From: Triatoma infestans
Taxonomy: Eukaryota; Arthropoda; Insecta; Hemiptera; Reduviidae
Direction of reading: 5' to 3'
DNA length: 64,000 bases
Assembly (NCBI GenBank): GCA_011037195.1
Contig: JAAEAF010000097.1
Span: 186,001-250,000 of the forward strand
A model generated the notes under the pieces. The model saw only the letters and a program-made list of their open reading frames with translations, had not been told where the DNA came from and searched no databases. The position numbers and the translations under genes are program-made. How positions within the stretch are numbered: the stretch's first letter is position 1; every line of letters begins with the position of its first letter. Positions 54,626-64,000 of the stretch are shown piece by piece.

Positions 54626-55924
54626 CTTTTCTAGAATACATTTTAAATTAAACTCAAATATCAAATTACATTCTGCTAAAGCAGTAAATAATGTATCTTT
54701 ATTCTGAACATAATCATTTGAGGTATTGCCTACCTACTCTTGTTTGTTTGTTAATATTTCTCTACTTAATATCTCAAGTCATAAATAAAAAAATATTTGA
54801 AAAAAAATATTAGATGGCCCATTTACGAACGTAAATTATTATTAATGCTGCAATAATTAGAAATTTATAAATAGCATACTATTATATTATAGAGTATTTC
54901 CTTTTTCATCTGAAATGACTTTAAATATACCGAAGGTAAATGTGGAAACCTGCCGGAGGCCGATATGGTAAGCTAACAGTAGAAAACTGGCTTCCCTTCT
55001 AAGCTGAGCACAAGAGAGCAGCACCAGACAGGGGAAACAGGTCCATCAATCAACTAGCCGTCTAGGAATGGGTAATGGTGCAAGGAAAATCTTGTTGTAA
55101 AATGGATTCTTTCTTTCTCTCTGTTTTATTTTTTTCCTTGCTGTTTTCCATAACAAATATTCTGATGTCAAAACCACTCAAGTTAAAGTAGCCAGAATTT
55201 GAGATGAACCATGAATCCTGTAATTTCATCAATGAAAAATGAATTTAAACAAAAGAAAGGTAAAGTATTTCTTAAAAATGAAAAACAAAGATCTTTAATG
55301 AATAAAATTATGAGCCGATTCTTCAATTCCATAAAGGATTCAACATTATAGTACTTTAAACACCATAAGAGACATGATTTTTTTAATGGCATGAGCACTC
55401 TGAATAGATGAAAAACGAACTACGCTAGTACATTAGTGCCAACGCACAAATAATGTACGTTCGAAAGCGAATTAATCAAAATCATGTTCACTTTCTCTCA
55501 AGAAGTGGAACCCGGCAGCCTTTTTCGGTTGCTGTTCACCTCTTGTCGTCTAATACTGAATTTAGAGAGCCATGCTATTGTTCTGTAACTTCGGGAAGAT
55601 CTACGAGCCAGAATTCATAGTTGTTTTGTATTGTTAACTTAGCCAGACAATGGTATTCGGACAAACAAGTCTCTCATATGTTCTCCAGATCACTAGCTTA
55701 TTCCTTCAATCATACCAGATCCCTCTTTCTTTGATCCAATAAAATAAAAATTAAAAAAAGAGTTCCAACACCTTCTTCTAGATATATTAAATTTTGGTCT
55801 CGATTATAGAATACTTTTTGGAATATATAGTCGTCAAAATTGAACCTCAGAGAGTTTAAATAAACATTTCACTGAGAGTACTAATCTGATGTTCATTTTC
55901 TGGGAGAGTGACTTAACTTAATTG
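54626..55924. other. No gene seen
   Basis: AT-rich. The GC-richer stretch 54945-55080 (AACCTGCCGGAGGCCGATAT) has no frame or known motif. The minus frame 55183-55398 is unsupported. Confidence 0.4.
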
Positions 55925-56720
55925 CTCTGAGCAAGTATTGCAATCATGTTAAGTTTTCAATATCAAGTATGAAAATACATGTTTTTGTGGTCCCTTGAGT
56001 CCCAAAAAAGGTTTTTTTTTTTTTTAGAAATTGGTAGAGGCGCACAAATGTTTGTGTGTATGTGTATTTGTTTGTCTCTCCGTCTGTCTAGTCTGAAATG
56101 GTGTGGTCAGCACATAACTCAAACCCAAAAAAAATCGCAGAAAGTTCAATTAGGATATTACTTTTACGCTCTTCAAGGGGACACCTGAAAGATAAGGATT
56201 TGGTCAAAATCACTTACTACGTACAATAATCACTTCCTGGAAAGTATGATTTTTTTACTGAATGGGTTTGTTACTTTTTTTCTGCGATTTTCGTAATTAG
56301 GAAAAACGATTTTCGCGATTTTCACACATATATAAAAAAACCACAACTATTAATTATATGAAACATTTCTCTGGGAAAATTCATTTAAAGATCTTTTAGT
56401 GGGTGGGGCGGTGTTATGCTTTCCTCTAAAGTGATATTTTAACTTATTATATTATTCCATCATCCTAGTAATATTAATTAGAATTTAATATATGTCAAAA
56501 TTCCGAATTTTGAAGAAAATGTATTGTCAAGGAACAGATTGTTTTGAGTTTTGTACAATTTCCTCCCATAAAAATACTGACCACATTTTTATTAAACTTT
56601 ACATTATATTAACTATACATACTTCTGTAAGAGACGTTTTCCAAGAAAAGAGAATTAATTCAATTATAACTAAGTAACTTGCAATAAAAGAAAGTCGTGT
56701 GTGTATTACACTCTAAATTT
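55925..56720 (+). mobile_element. HLN element, near-complete
   Basis: The 5' block is decayed (GAGCAAGTATTGCAATCATG, GGTCCCTTGAGTCCCAAAAA). The body has AAAAAATCGCAGAAAGTTCA, AACATTTCTCTGGGAAAATT, TCAAAATTCCGAATTTTGAA. The 3' end is AAAGAAAGTCGTGTGTGTAT, TACACTCTAAATTT. The frames here are repeat shadows. Confidence 0.7.
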
Positions 56721-56730
56721 TTTTTTTAAT

Positions 56731-56860
56731 TTCCTTACTCTTGATAAGAGCATGTAGTGCGATCATTTCGAAAGTTCATCCAGTAATCACCGGAAATATA
56801 AGTTTTGAAAAAGCTCAAAAAAAGTAAAGAAATTTTTTAGCGAATTGTCTGTGTAATGTG
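56731..56860 (+). mobile_element. HLN 5'-end fragment
   Basis: CCTTACTCTTGATAAGAGCA, TGTAGTGCGATCATTTCG, CACCGGAAATATAAGTTTTG. It follows the previous copy head-to-tail across a T-tract. Confidence 0.65.
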
Positions 56861-57247
56861 TTTGTAAAAGCAAAATCAATTTTTTTTTTTTTTTATTAGC
56901 TTAAAATGCTTTCTAATTTCCCTTTATTTCAAAATTTTTTCCATTTTTGCATTTTTCTGCGTGCCATACTAAAAGTTTAAACAAAGTGTTACCTTTTGCT
57001 TTGCAAATGGGTTGAGACAGAAGGTGACATACATAAACGTGACATGACATACTTATCACATTCTAGTAAACAAGTTTATTATCTTCATCACTTTTATTTG
57101 TCACCATATATATATAGGTAAGCTCAATTAACCAATTTAGTAGACACTGCAAGTTTAAAGGATAATTGTCAATTATAATTACCGTAATTATAGTAAAAGT
57201 AAGTCAAATTGTATCATGCTGTTGTAGAGTATATCGATCATTTCAAT
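56861..57247. other. No gene seen
   Basis: AT-rich with T-tracts; perhaps a further decayed HLN body. Confidence 0.4.
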
Positions 57248-57251
57248 GTAT

Positions 57252-57555
57252 TATAACGGCAAAGGAGAGAACACAAGCCCGACCGAGAGAAAACAGACTC
57301 TCTCTGGTACTCTCTGACTTAAGCAGGCTAGAGTGGGGAGAACCTGTATATAAGCCAGTGAGAGATCTAGACATCTATCTATCAGATTCAACCACATACA
57401 TCACATCGTGTCATAACTCTATTCTAACCTTTTATTCTATAAAATCATTACAAGTCCAGTGCAGTTTGTGTAGTCTTATAGCCATATTATAACAGTGTCT
57501 TCATATCTCGTCTAATTAATCAATCCCAATTTCTCTCCTCATCAACACCATTATA
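57252..57555 (+). mobile_element. LTR-A solo LTR with 4-bp TSD
   Basis: It starts TATAACGGCAAAGGAGAGAA and ends AACACCATTATA, 304 bp, flanked by GTAT at 57248-57251 and 57556-57559. It contains CCCGACCGAGAGAAAACAG, TATATAA at 57347-57353 in CTGTATATAAGCCAGTGAG, GTCCAGTGCAGTTTGTGTAG and GTCTTCATATCTCGTCTAAT. The frame 57166-57492 reads across the LTR and is not a gene. Confidence 0.9.
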
Positions 57556-57559
57556 GTAT

Positions 57560-57975
57560 TTTAAAGTGCAAACAATATTTATTTAAGCGGTTCATTAAAA
57601 TTCCTTCCAACTAAACTGCAAAAAAGCAGAATATACGTATTAAAAAGTGCAGATCCATAATTTATTCTAAAGAATTTGCCAACAATAATAAAGGCTATTT
57701 ACAAGTCAGAAATTTACTTATAAGTCCCCCCCCCACACACATTGGAAAAAAATGGACTAGCAACTGAGTTTTTTAAAAATTTGTATGTTTTGCGAAATGT
57801 CCTTATCTTAACAAAGCCAACAACAACACGCCGCTATAACTCTCAACTCAAAAATATTATACACCGACGCTTGCAGAAATAGTTCAGGTGTGCAAGTAGG
57901 CTATTTTGGCTTAATATTATACTCACAAGTAAACTGTAACTCACCACTATGAGAACATTCTGAATTCGACTACTT
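57560..57975. other. No gene seen
   Basis: AT-rich with a C-run at 57727-57734. Confidence 0.45.
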
Positions 57976-58397
57976 GTAGGGGATTATCGCACTGCGACCT
58001 GAAAGATCTATTGTGCCCCCCCGGGAGCCTTCTCAGGGCACTGCCGGTCTCCAAGCAGTGGTCTATAGCTACAGACAACACTCTCATCACCGTACAGTGA
58101 GTTGTAGAGGTTCATAGGAAGAGAAAATCTAAGGGACCCGAGACCTCCGCGTTGCTAGTCAGCGTGCTACCACTGAGCTAATCCCTTCCTCCTCTCTTGC
58201 CTTACGCCAATTAACTGGGGACCGAGACCTTAGTTTGTGTACTGCGTTTGTTCTTGCCTGTAAAGTGTAGAGTGTATGTAGTTTAAGTGTATTGTGTACA
58301 GTTCTGACGAAGTGCATGGAGTACTGAGCTGGGTAAACCGTGGGATCGCTACTCCCCAAGTAACTGCATACAACAGATACCCCTCCTTGTGGGCAGA
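57976..58397 (-). mobile_element. Composite SINE1a with extra 5' module
   Basis: On the minus strand it matches 36497-36925 from GTATGCAGTTACTTGGGGAG to the tail GCACAATAGATCTTTCAGG, TCGCAGTGCGATAATC. The A-box TTAGCTCAGTGGTAGC is present. The B-box portion is deleted: sequence jumps from GGAGGTCTCGGGTCCCTTAG into the body. The tail hairpin GATCT/AGGTC is well formed. Confidence 0.85.
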
Positions 58398-58860
58398 AAC
58401 TAAATATTTATTTATTTATTCTGTACAGCAATAACAGCCACTTAGACCATAAAAATTGCAGTCAAATACAAGGAAAAAAAGTATATATTCACAAGAGCAT
58501 AAAAAAAAATAAATTATCACAATATTATACATAAATACAAATAAATAAACTGCATGCTAACACTAGGAGATGCAAAGATTTTTAATATAACTTAAAATCC
58601 TTTTCAGAGAGGGAATTAAGTTATTCCAGCTTCTGCAGCAACGAGTGATTAGATCTCTGTTGGCTGAATGTTTAGATGCTGTGATTGGTAGTGCAGTATA
58701 TATAAATTCAAATATATAGATATATATTTACTGTACTTTACTACATTGCCTATAAACATAAACAGATCTACTTTGTGATTTTGTTTTTGTAACCACTTCC
58801 ATTTCGCATCAATTTATAATTGCAATTATTGTGCAGATTACATTATCATTTTAAAGCAAA
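58398..58860. other. No gene seen
   Basis: AT-rich; (ATTT)-type run at 58408-58420. Confidence 0.45.
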
Positions 58861-58863
58861 AAT

Positions 58864-59090
58864 TAGTGGTTAGCGTACTGAACTCTCACACGGAGGACCC
58901 GAGTTCGAGTCCAGCTGTGCAGCCCTTAGATTTTTTCTTCCAAGGAGCCTCTACAGCTCACTGTCCGGTGTTAGACTGTGTTGTCTGTAATGAGAGAACA
59001 CTGTCCAGAGGCCGGCATTGCACTGAGAAGGCTCTGGACGCCAATGTCCATAGATGTTGACGCGCCTTAAATTAAAAAATAAAAATAAAG
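58864..59090 (+). mobile_element. SINE1b with different tRNA head
   Basis: The head has A-box TAGTGGTTAGCG (58864-58875) and B-box AGTTCGAGTCC (58902-58912), with GAACTCTCACACGG in the anticodon arm, unlike the Ala-like head of the other copies. The body is standard SINE1 (GGAGCCTCTACAGCTCACTG, GGCCGGCATTGCACTGAG). The tail is 1b (CATAGATGTTGACGCGCC, TTAAATTAAAAAATAAAAA). The frames over it on both strands are SINE shadows. Confidence 0.85.
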
Positions 59091-60127
59091 TAAAAATCTG
59101 AAACGTACATAATCTAATGATATTAATTGTACAATTTTTTGCAAAGTTAATGTTTTTTACTAGAATAATAGAATTGGCAGAAATGAAAAACAAAACAAAT
59201 GTCCTTCATTTGAGGAAATAATGTTTCCCCTTTCCCCCTAACATCCTTCAACTGTTTCTGACAATCTAGTGGATTTAAAAGTTAATTAATTTTTTTTTTT
59301 CCTATATTAAAAGAAAATCATATCATGACATGGTGATTATGTAATTTCCATTTCCTTTTTTATATTATTATATTATTGTTATTGAATAATAATGCTGTGT
59401 TTAATTATTATAAAGGACTGGATTGTTTAAATTTTAGCAAAATTAGCACAATCCAAAAAAAAATGTTCTTATAATTAGTTCTCAAGAAAGTGTTAATTTA
59501 ATATTATAAATTCCAAAACATCAAATAAAAGTATATTAAATAATTATTAAAAGTTAATTTTTTATTAGACTAGAACTCTAGATGTACGTTATACAGTGCA
59601 AGAAAAATATACAACTCAGAGCGTGTATCCTACCATACATATACACTTCTATTCATCGTGCTCTGTATACCGTATCTCCGCTTTGTAACAAAAACCACTC
59701 CTATCCACAACAAAACTAGTCATTACACCGTGTTTCTTTTCTTTTTTTTTTACTTTTTTTTATTTTTATTAACATGAAAAAAAAAAATAAATAAAAAACA
59801 CTGACAGTTGGCAGGCTTGTCTTCGTTTTGATCAATATGGCAGTCAAAGTTATTATGTAATTATCATTTGCATCTATTAACTTACTTCAAACTAGTTTTC
59901 CATGTTTTCACAAAGATAATTAAGATATTAAATTATGTAAATAACCGTGTTTTAGCATTTAGAATCATAAATAGAATTAACAAGCTGATAGTTTTATCAA
60001 ACAAACAAAATTCACAGTAAAGTAAAGAAAACAATAATTATTTTTTAGCTTTAATTCGTGAATACTTCAATCGTGTGATTGTTTCAAACCTCGATAAAAT
60101 TTTAGAATGCCAGATATTTTTTGTTTG
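59091..60127. other. No gene seen; very AT-rich
   Basis: Includes T/A-tracts at 59290, 59745 and 59778. Confidence 0.5.
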
Positions 60128-60309
60128 TTAATTAAGACGCGTCAACTTCTGAGGTCATTGCGCCCGCAGCCTTCTCAGTGCATTGCCGGCATCCGGACAG
60201 TGTTCTCTAGTTATAGACAACACTGTCTTATCATCGAACAATGAGCTGTAGAGGCTCTTATGGCGAGAAAATCTAAAGGCAGCAATGCACTGAGGTAACC
60301 GAGACCCTA
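60128..60309 (-). mobile_element. SINE1b, 5'-truncated
   Basis: Minus strand: AGATTTTCTCGCCATAAGAG, CCTCTACAGCTCATTGTTCG, GATGCCGGCAATGCACTGAG, GCTGCGGGCGCAATGACC, then tail AGAAGTTGACGCGTCTTAAT. It lacks the tRNA head. Confidence 0.75.
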
Positions 60310-60363
60310 TAATTATTAATTTGTATTCGGTATTTTATCCGTCGTAGCATGCATATTAGTTTT

Positions 60364-60405
60364 GTTCCTGACCGGTTTCGGATTTTCATCCATCGTCAGA
60401 GTAAA
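60364..60405 (-). ncRNA. Hammerhead ribozyme-like motif in left arm
   Basis: Minus strand: TTTACT, CTGACGA, T, GGAT-GAAA-ATCC (stem II), GAA, ACCGGT (AC/GT stem III with CG loop), C, AGGAAC. CUGANGA, GAAA and the GTC cleavage triplet are all intact. Stem I would be TTACT with AGGAA, one mismatch. As at 26976-27017 there is one extra T before stem II. The predicted cut is between 60370 and 60369. Confidence 0.5.
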
Positions 60406-61383
60406 TTCACCAAGTTCGTGTAGAGAGTTCACTTCAACGAAATGTTCAGTAGATTCACACTTGTTGGTTGTATATATGTGGGAAGGTTATAAGGTGTGTG
60501 CGTGTGTGTGTGTTTAATGACAAAATGGAATTATTATAAATAGTGCATAATAAATATCATGTTTTGAAGGATACTTTATAACTAAATTTTTAATAGTGTT
60601 ATTAAGCATGCTCAGTGTTTTATCAAGTCATTTTTATTAGGGAGCAGGATAAGTTATTTCAGGAGTATACTGCACTAATAAGAATAGATAAATTTTAAGG
60701 AAAGGCTGAATTTTAAAGAAGGCAATGCAAAGGCAATTATTTATCATGCTTATTTTAAATGATATTAATTTATGTTTAAATTATATTAAGAATATGTTGA
60801 GAGAATAAATTAATGTAATTTAAACATAAATTAATATCATTTAAAATAAGCTTGATAAAATACTAACGCATACATTTGACTCCTTCATTATTTATTTTAA
60901 TATCATCTCCAATTTGCTGTTTGCAGCCAACCTTCTCATATATCAATTTACTTACATATTCTCTTGTATTTACCCTGCTTCTAGTTCACATTTGTTTATT
61001 ACTTGTACAAGCTTTTTACTGTCCATAAACTTTGCATTGCCTTTCTTTAAAATTCAGGCTTTCCTTAAAATTTATCTAATCTTATTAGTATAGTATACTC
61101 CTGAAATAACTTATCCTCCCCCCTAATAAAAATGACTTGATAAAACACTGAGCACGCTTAATAACACTATTAAAAATTTAGATAATAAAGTATTCTTCAA
61201 AACATGCTATTTATTATACACTATTTTCTAATGTATAATCACGATTTATAATAATTCCACTTTGTCATGAAACACACACACATAGTAACATAACCTTATA
61301 ACCTTCCCACATATATACCACCAACAAGTGTGAGTCTACAGAAACATTTTAATAAAGTGAACTCTCTACACTAACTTGGTGAA

Positions 61384-61427
61384 TTTGCTCTGATGATGGA
61401 TGAAAATCCAAAACCGGGCCAGGAACA
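61384..61427 (+). ncRNA. Hammerhead-like motif in right arm, eroded
   Basis: TTTGCT, CTGATGA (61390-61396), TGGATGAAAATCC, AAAACCGGGCCAGGAAC. The GAAA core has become AAAA and the GTC triplet GGCC, so it should be inactive while stem II is intact. Confidence 0.45.
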
Positions 61428-62104
61428 AAATTAATATGCATGCTACGACGGAAAAAATACCGGATATTATCCAGCATTGCCAACCCACCCACATTATAAA
61501 TTTGTAGTTTCTCCTTACATCTAGTAAGAACAAATATTCCGATCGTGGACAGATTTTCGAAATTAAGTTTTCACTACCGGAAATACATGTTTTTTGGGAT
61601 TCCCTGAATACGATAAAAATGTTTTTAGCGAATGGTGTGTATGTGTATGTGTCTGTTAACAGAATGCCTCAAAAACTAAGAATCGTAGGATGCTCATACT
61701 TGGTATTCCGTTTGGGTACTATTGCTACATTAGACATGAAAATTTTGGTCAAAATCCATTAACCAGAAATGCGACTTTACGAATGTTTTTTTTCAGCATT
61801 TCGTGATTTTCTCTAAAAAATTTCCAGAAAGATTTTCTTTAAACTTCTCATACAATCCACACATACCTCACTACTAAATATTTGAACATATTTCCAGGAA
61901 AATTGATTTTGAGTGGAGGATTCGGGCTTTAATATAATTCCAAGTTTGAAGAACCGGAAATACTGTATTTTATAGAATAGGTTTTTGAGTTTTTTTGGAA
62001 TTACCTCGAAAAAGGCTATAATGATTTCCTTTAACTTGGAATGCTAGCTGTTGTATAGTTATAAATCTATCACTTTCACTTGAAATTTATTTTACAGAGA
62101 TATT

Positions 62105-62790
62105 GGTGGTTTATCAATTAGTTTTCAATTTACATTTGGTCCAACAAAGACCTCAATATCCCTTTCTTTAACGAGTTAATCCATAAAACCTTCCTTAAAT
62201 TCCACAATAACTTTGAGATTTATCCCAATCTCACTGCACTTTGCCCTATCATCATTTAAACAATCGAGACAATCCTGAAACGGCAAGAGAGAGAGAGAGA
62301 ACACAAGCCCGACCGAGAGAAAACAGACTCTCTCTCGTACTCTCTCACTTAAGCAGGCTAGAATGAGGAAAACCTGTATATAAGCCAGTGAGAGATCTAG
62401 ACAGAAATCAATCTATCTATGAGATTCAACCACATACATCGCATCGTGTCATATCTCTACTCCCACCTTTTATTCTATAAAATCATTACAGTCCAGTGCA
62501 GTTTGTGTAAACTTATAGTTATATTATAATAGTGTCTTCATATCTCGTCTAATTAATCAATCCCAATTTCTCTCCTCATCAACTCTATTATAATCCTCCA
62601 CGTCGCTTGAAACGACGTTGGTCACGCGATCTCCTAAACACCTAGCTCCCTTTTTATACCCTGAGAATTCCAGCATTAGTTGGTTCCCCTCAACGTGTCA
62701 TAAGGCATTCAGTGCATCACAGTCTATGAAATAAATTTACATGATGTATATATATTGTACAGGTTGTAAATAAAATAAATAAGTAAAAAC
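62105..62790 (+). pseudogene. Jockey-like LINE 3' end, interrupted by LTR-A
   Basis: It has AAAGACCTCAATATCCCTTT, CTTCCTTAAATTCCACAATA and CACTGCACTTTGCCCTATCA before the LTR. After it come TCCTCCACGTCGCTTGAAAC (protein PPRRLKRRWSRDLLNT-like) and the 3' UTR CAGTGCATCACAGTCTATGA, TTGTACAGGTTGTAAATAAA. It matches 12179-12560 on the opposite strand. Pseudogene. Confidence 0.8.
62276..62592 (+). mobile_element. LTR-A solo LTR with 4-bp TSD
   Basis: It starts TGAAACGGCAAGAGAGAGAG and ends AACTCTATTATA, 317 bp, flanked by ATCC at 62272-62275 and 62593-62596. The uninterrupted target can be read from the LINE copy near 12410 (CCTGACAATCCTCCAGG on the minus strand), which confirms the insertion point. 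The TATA region CTGTATATAAGCCAGTGAG and 3' blocks are intact. Confidence 0.92.
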
Positions 62791-62957
62791 ATTAGACAAG
62801 CTTTCTTAGTTTGGACATGGAGCGCTCCACATAAGGCCGCTTAGGTATACAAATAAAATCTCCACTACCAACTAAGGATTGCAATGTTGCAATTTTAGTG
62901 ATTAAATTATATTAATTAGAGTAAGAGAAAAACGTGTGAGTGTTTCAGATTAGATAT

Positions 62958-64000
62958 TTTTTTATATATAAGTAAACTGCAAAGTAGACAATATGTATTT
63001 AGCGTATGCACGGCTTCTGAACACAAAACAGTAACAGTTTAATTCATTTATTACAAAATATAATATTTGAATACTTATGTGGTATTATTTATTTCATGAC
63101 ATGTAGAAATATAAATTAACGAAGTTAATTCGAAAACTAAAACATTATAGAGATAGCATACAAAATAAGAGACAGTATGGGATGGGTAAAAGCTGGGTAT
63201 TGTGTTAGAATGTAGCCCCACCCCTCCACCCGGAGAAGTGAGGGAAATGAGTTATATTTCACAAAATTAGCAGGATACATTCAACTTGCTACTACCCAGC
63301 TTGGTTAATAAAGTGAACTCTAGTAGACAGTGACTGAGAGACTGACTAAATGACTGTGGTGGTAGTGGTGGGGGAAGGCTGAGTGAGTGAGAGAGAGAAG
63401 GAGGTGTTAAAAGCATACGAATTATTATTATATATAGGTTGGTAAGGAGGAGGGGGAACTATGTAACAACACTTTTGTAAGGATGATGGTGAAGTAGGCT
63501 TGGAGATGATGCGCTCTAGCGGAGTGTGGTGAAGAGTAAATTAGGATAAAAGTAAAACTAGGTGAGAGAGTTGGTTAACAGCCGTTAACTATATATAAGG
63601 ATGAGCTGAAATATATGTATATACAACAAACACACTCTTATACGCCACGCGCAGAAGCGCATTTTGAAACTACACGCATATTATTGTACACCTATACATT
63701 ATCCATTAAAAAAGAAGGTGTATAGATGTAAAAAAAAAACATAAACTGCATATTATAATCTTTGACATATTTTGGTGAAAGCTACAGTGTGTCCCAAGAT
63801 ATATGGATAACGACTTTTTATTGGAAACTAAGATAGCTAGAAAAAAAAAACTAAAAAATACGTGTCCCCCGTAGTTTTTTTTTTGTTAGAAAACCAAATT
63901 TAATTTGCAAATTTGTTTTGGTGTTTCCAGAAGCGAGATACGGACACCAAACTTCATTTTTTCAAATGGGGAGGTGTGGTTTTTATTTAAGAAATAGATT
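62958..64000. other. No gene identified
   Basis: AT-rich with simple GA and GT stretches (63340-63410). At 63785-63990 a less random stretch (CAGTGTGTCCCAAGATATAT, AGAAGCGAGATACGGACACC) looks like part of a dispersed repeat running off the window end. I cannot name its family. Confidence 0.35.

Larger units (their letters stand above)
60330..61466. mobile_element. Long palindrome: inverted Penelope-type repeats
   Basis: The left arm runs inward from CGGTATTTTATCCGTCGTAG to AATTTAAAC-type text near 60780. The right arm repeats it in reverse and ends GCATGCTACGACGG at about 61453, with AAAAAATACCG beyond. Matching blocks: GTCAGAGTAAATTCACCAA, GAGAGTTCACTT, CTTATAACCTTCCCACATAT, ATAACACTATTAAAAATTTA, AGTATACTCCTGAAATAAC, GATATTAATTTATGTTTAAA. 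The arms differ by many substitutions and short indels. Hammerhead-like motifs lie near both outer ends. No reading frame survives. Confidence 0.8.
61506..62957 (+). mobile_element. HLN element hosting a LINE that hosts an LTR
   Basis: The 5' end is TTTCTCCTTACATCTAGTAA, then GAACAAATATTCCGATCG, TTTTCACTACCGGAAATACA. The body continues to about 62100. After the insert it resumes by 62875 (CTAAGGATTGCAATGTTGCA) and ends AGAGTAAGAGAAAAACGTGT, GAGTGTTTCAGATTAGAT. Order of events: HLN, then LINE, then LTR-A. Confidence 0.7.

Noticed and set aside
57166..57492. 108-codon plus-strand frame
   Set aside because: It starts in unique AT-rich DNA and runs through an LTR-A copy; the same LTR elsewhere has no such frame.

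Overview
The window is strongly AT-rich animal nuclear DNA made almost entirely of transposable-element debris. Non-LTR retrotransposon fragments with tRNA-headed SINEs, solo LTRs, Penelope-type repeats and a dense DINE-1/Helentron-like family point to an arthropod, most likely an insect. The species cannot be fixed from the sequence. I find no host protein-coding gene, no rRNA and no convincing functional tRNA gene. The longest frames are decayed retrotransposon pieces.

Layout. 1-3.6 kb: AT-rich DNA with direct repeats and a tRNA-like remnant. 3.6-6.6 kb: a decayed LINE (minus strand) split by a solo LTR that itself carries a SINE, then an inverted copy of that LTR and a short SINE. 7.0-10.2 kb: a run of Helentron-like copies, one carrying a LINE 3' end with a clear 14-bp target duplication. 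10.3-15 kb: RTE-like and Jockey-like LINE pieces, more Helentron-like copies, an LTR. 15.2-16.0 kb: an inverted-repeat DNA element rich in TTACCGGTAA motifs. 17.8-28.7 kb: Penelope-type fragments with hammerhead-like motifs, Helentron-like copies, SINEs, an LTR-like repeat and a LINE 3' end. 28.7-36.5 kb: an LTR-like repeat, LINE scraps, an inverted LTR pair and long empty AT-rich stretches. 36.5-48.7 kb: a composite SINE, Helentron-like copies, LINE 3' ends, a Jockey reverse-transcriptase fragment and LTRs. 50-64 kb: Helentron-like copies (one inserted inside another), SINEs, solo LTRs, a roughly 1.1-kb palindrome with a hammerhead-like motif in each arm, and a three-level nest at 61.5-63.0 kb.

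Naming used below. HLN = DINE-1/Helentron-like non-autonomous family. LTR-A, LTR-B, LTR-C = three LTR or LTR-like families. SINE-A = tRNA-Glu-like head. SINE1 = tRNA-Ala-like head with a conserved body (1a and 1b differ in 3' tail). SINE2 = short tRNA head joined directly to a LINE tail. These names are mine.

How the parts relate. HLN copies are the main substrate into which LINEs, LTRs, Penelope-type elements and other HLN copies inserted. Two SINE types end in the same 3' sequence as LINE fragments in this window, which suggests they were mobilised by those LINEs. The most interesting leads are the hammerhead-like motifs of the Penelope-type repeats, the SINE/LINE tail pairs, and the HLN family with its T-tract insertion and internal module duplication.
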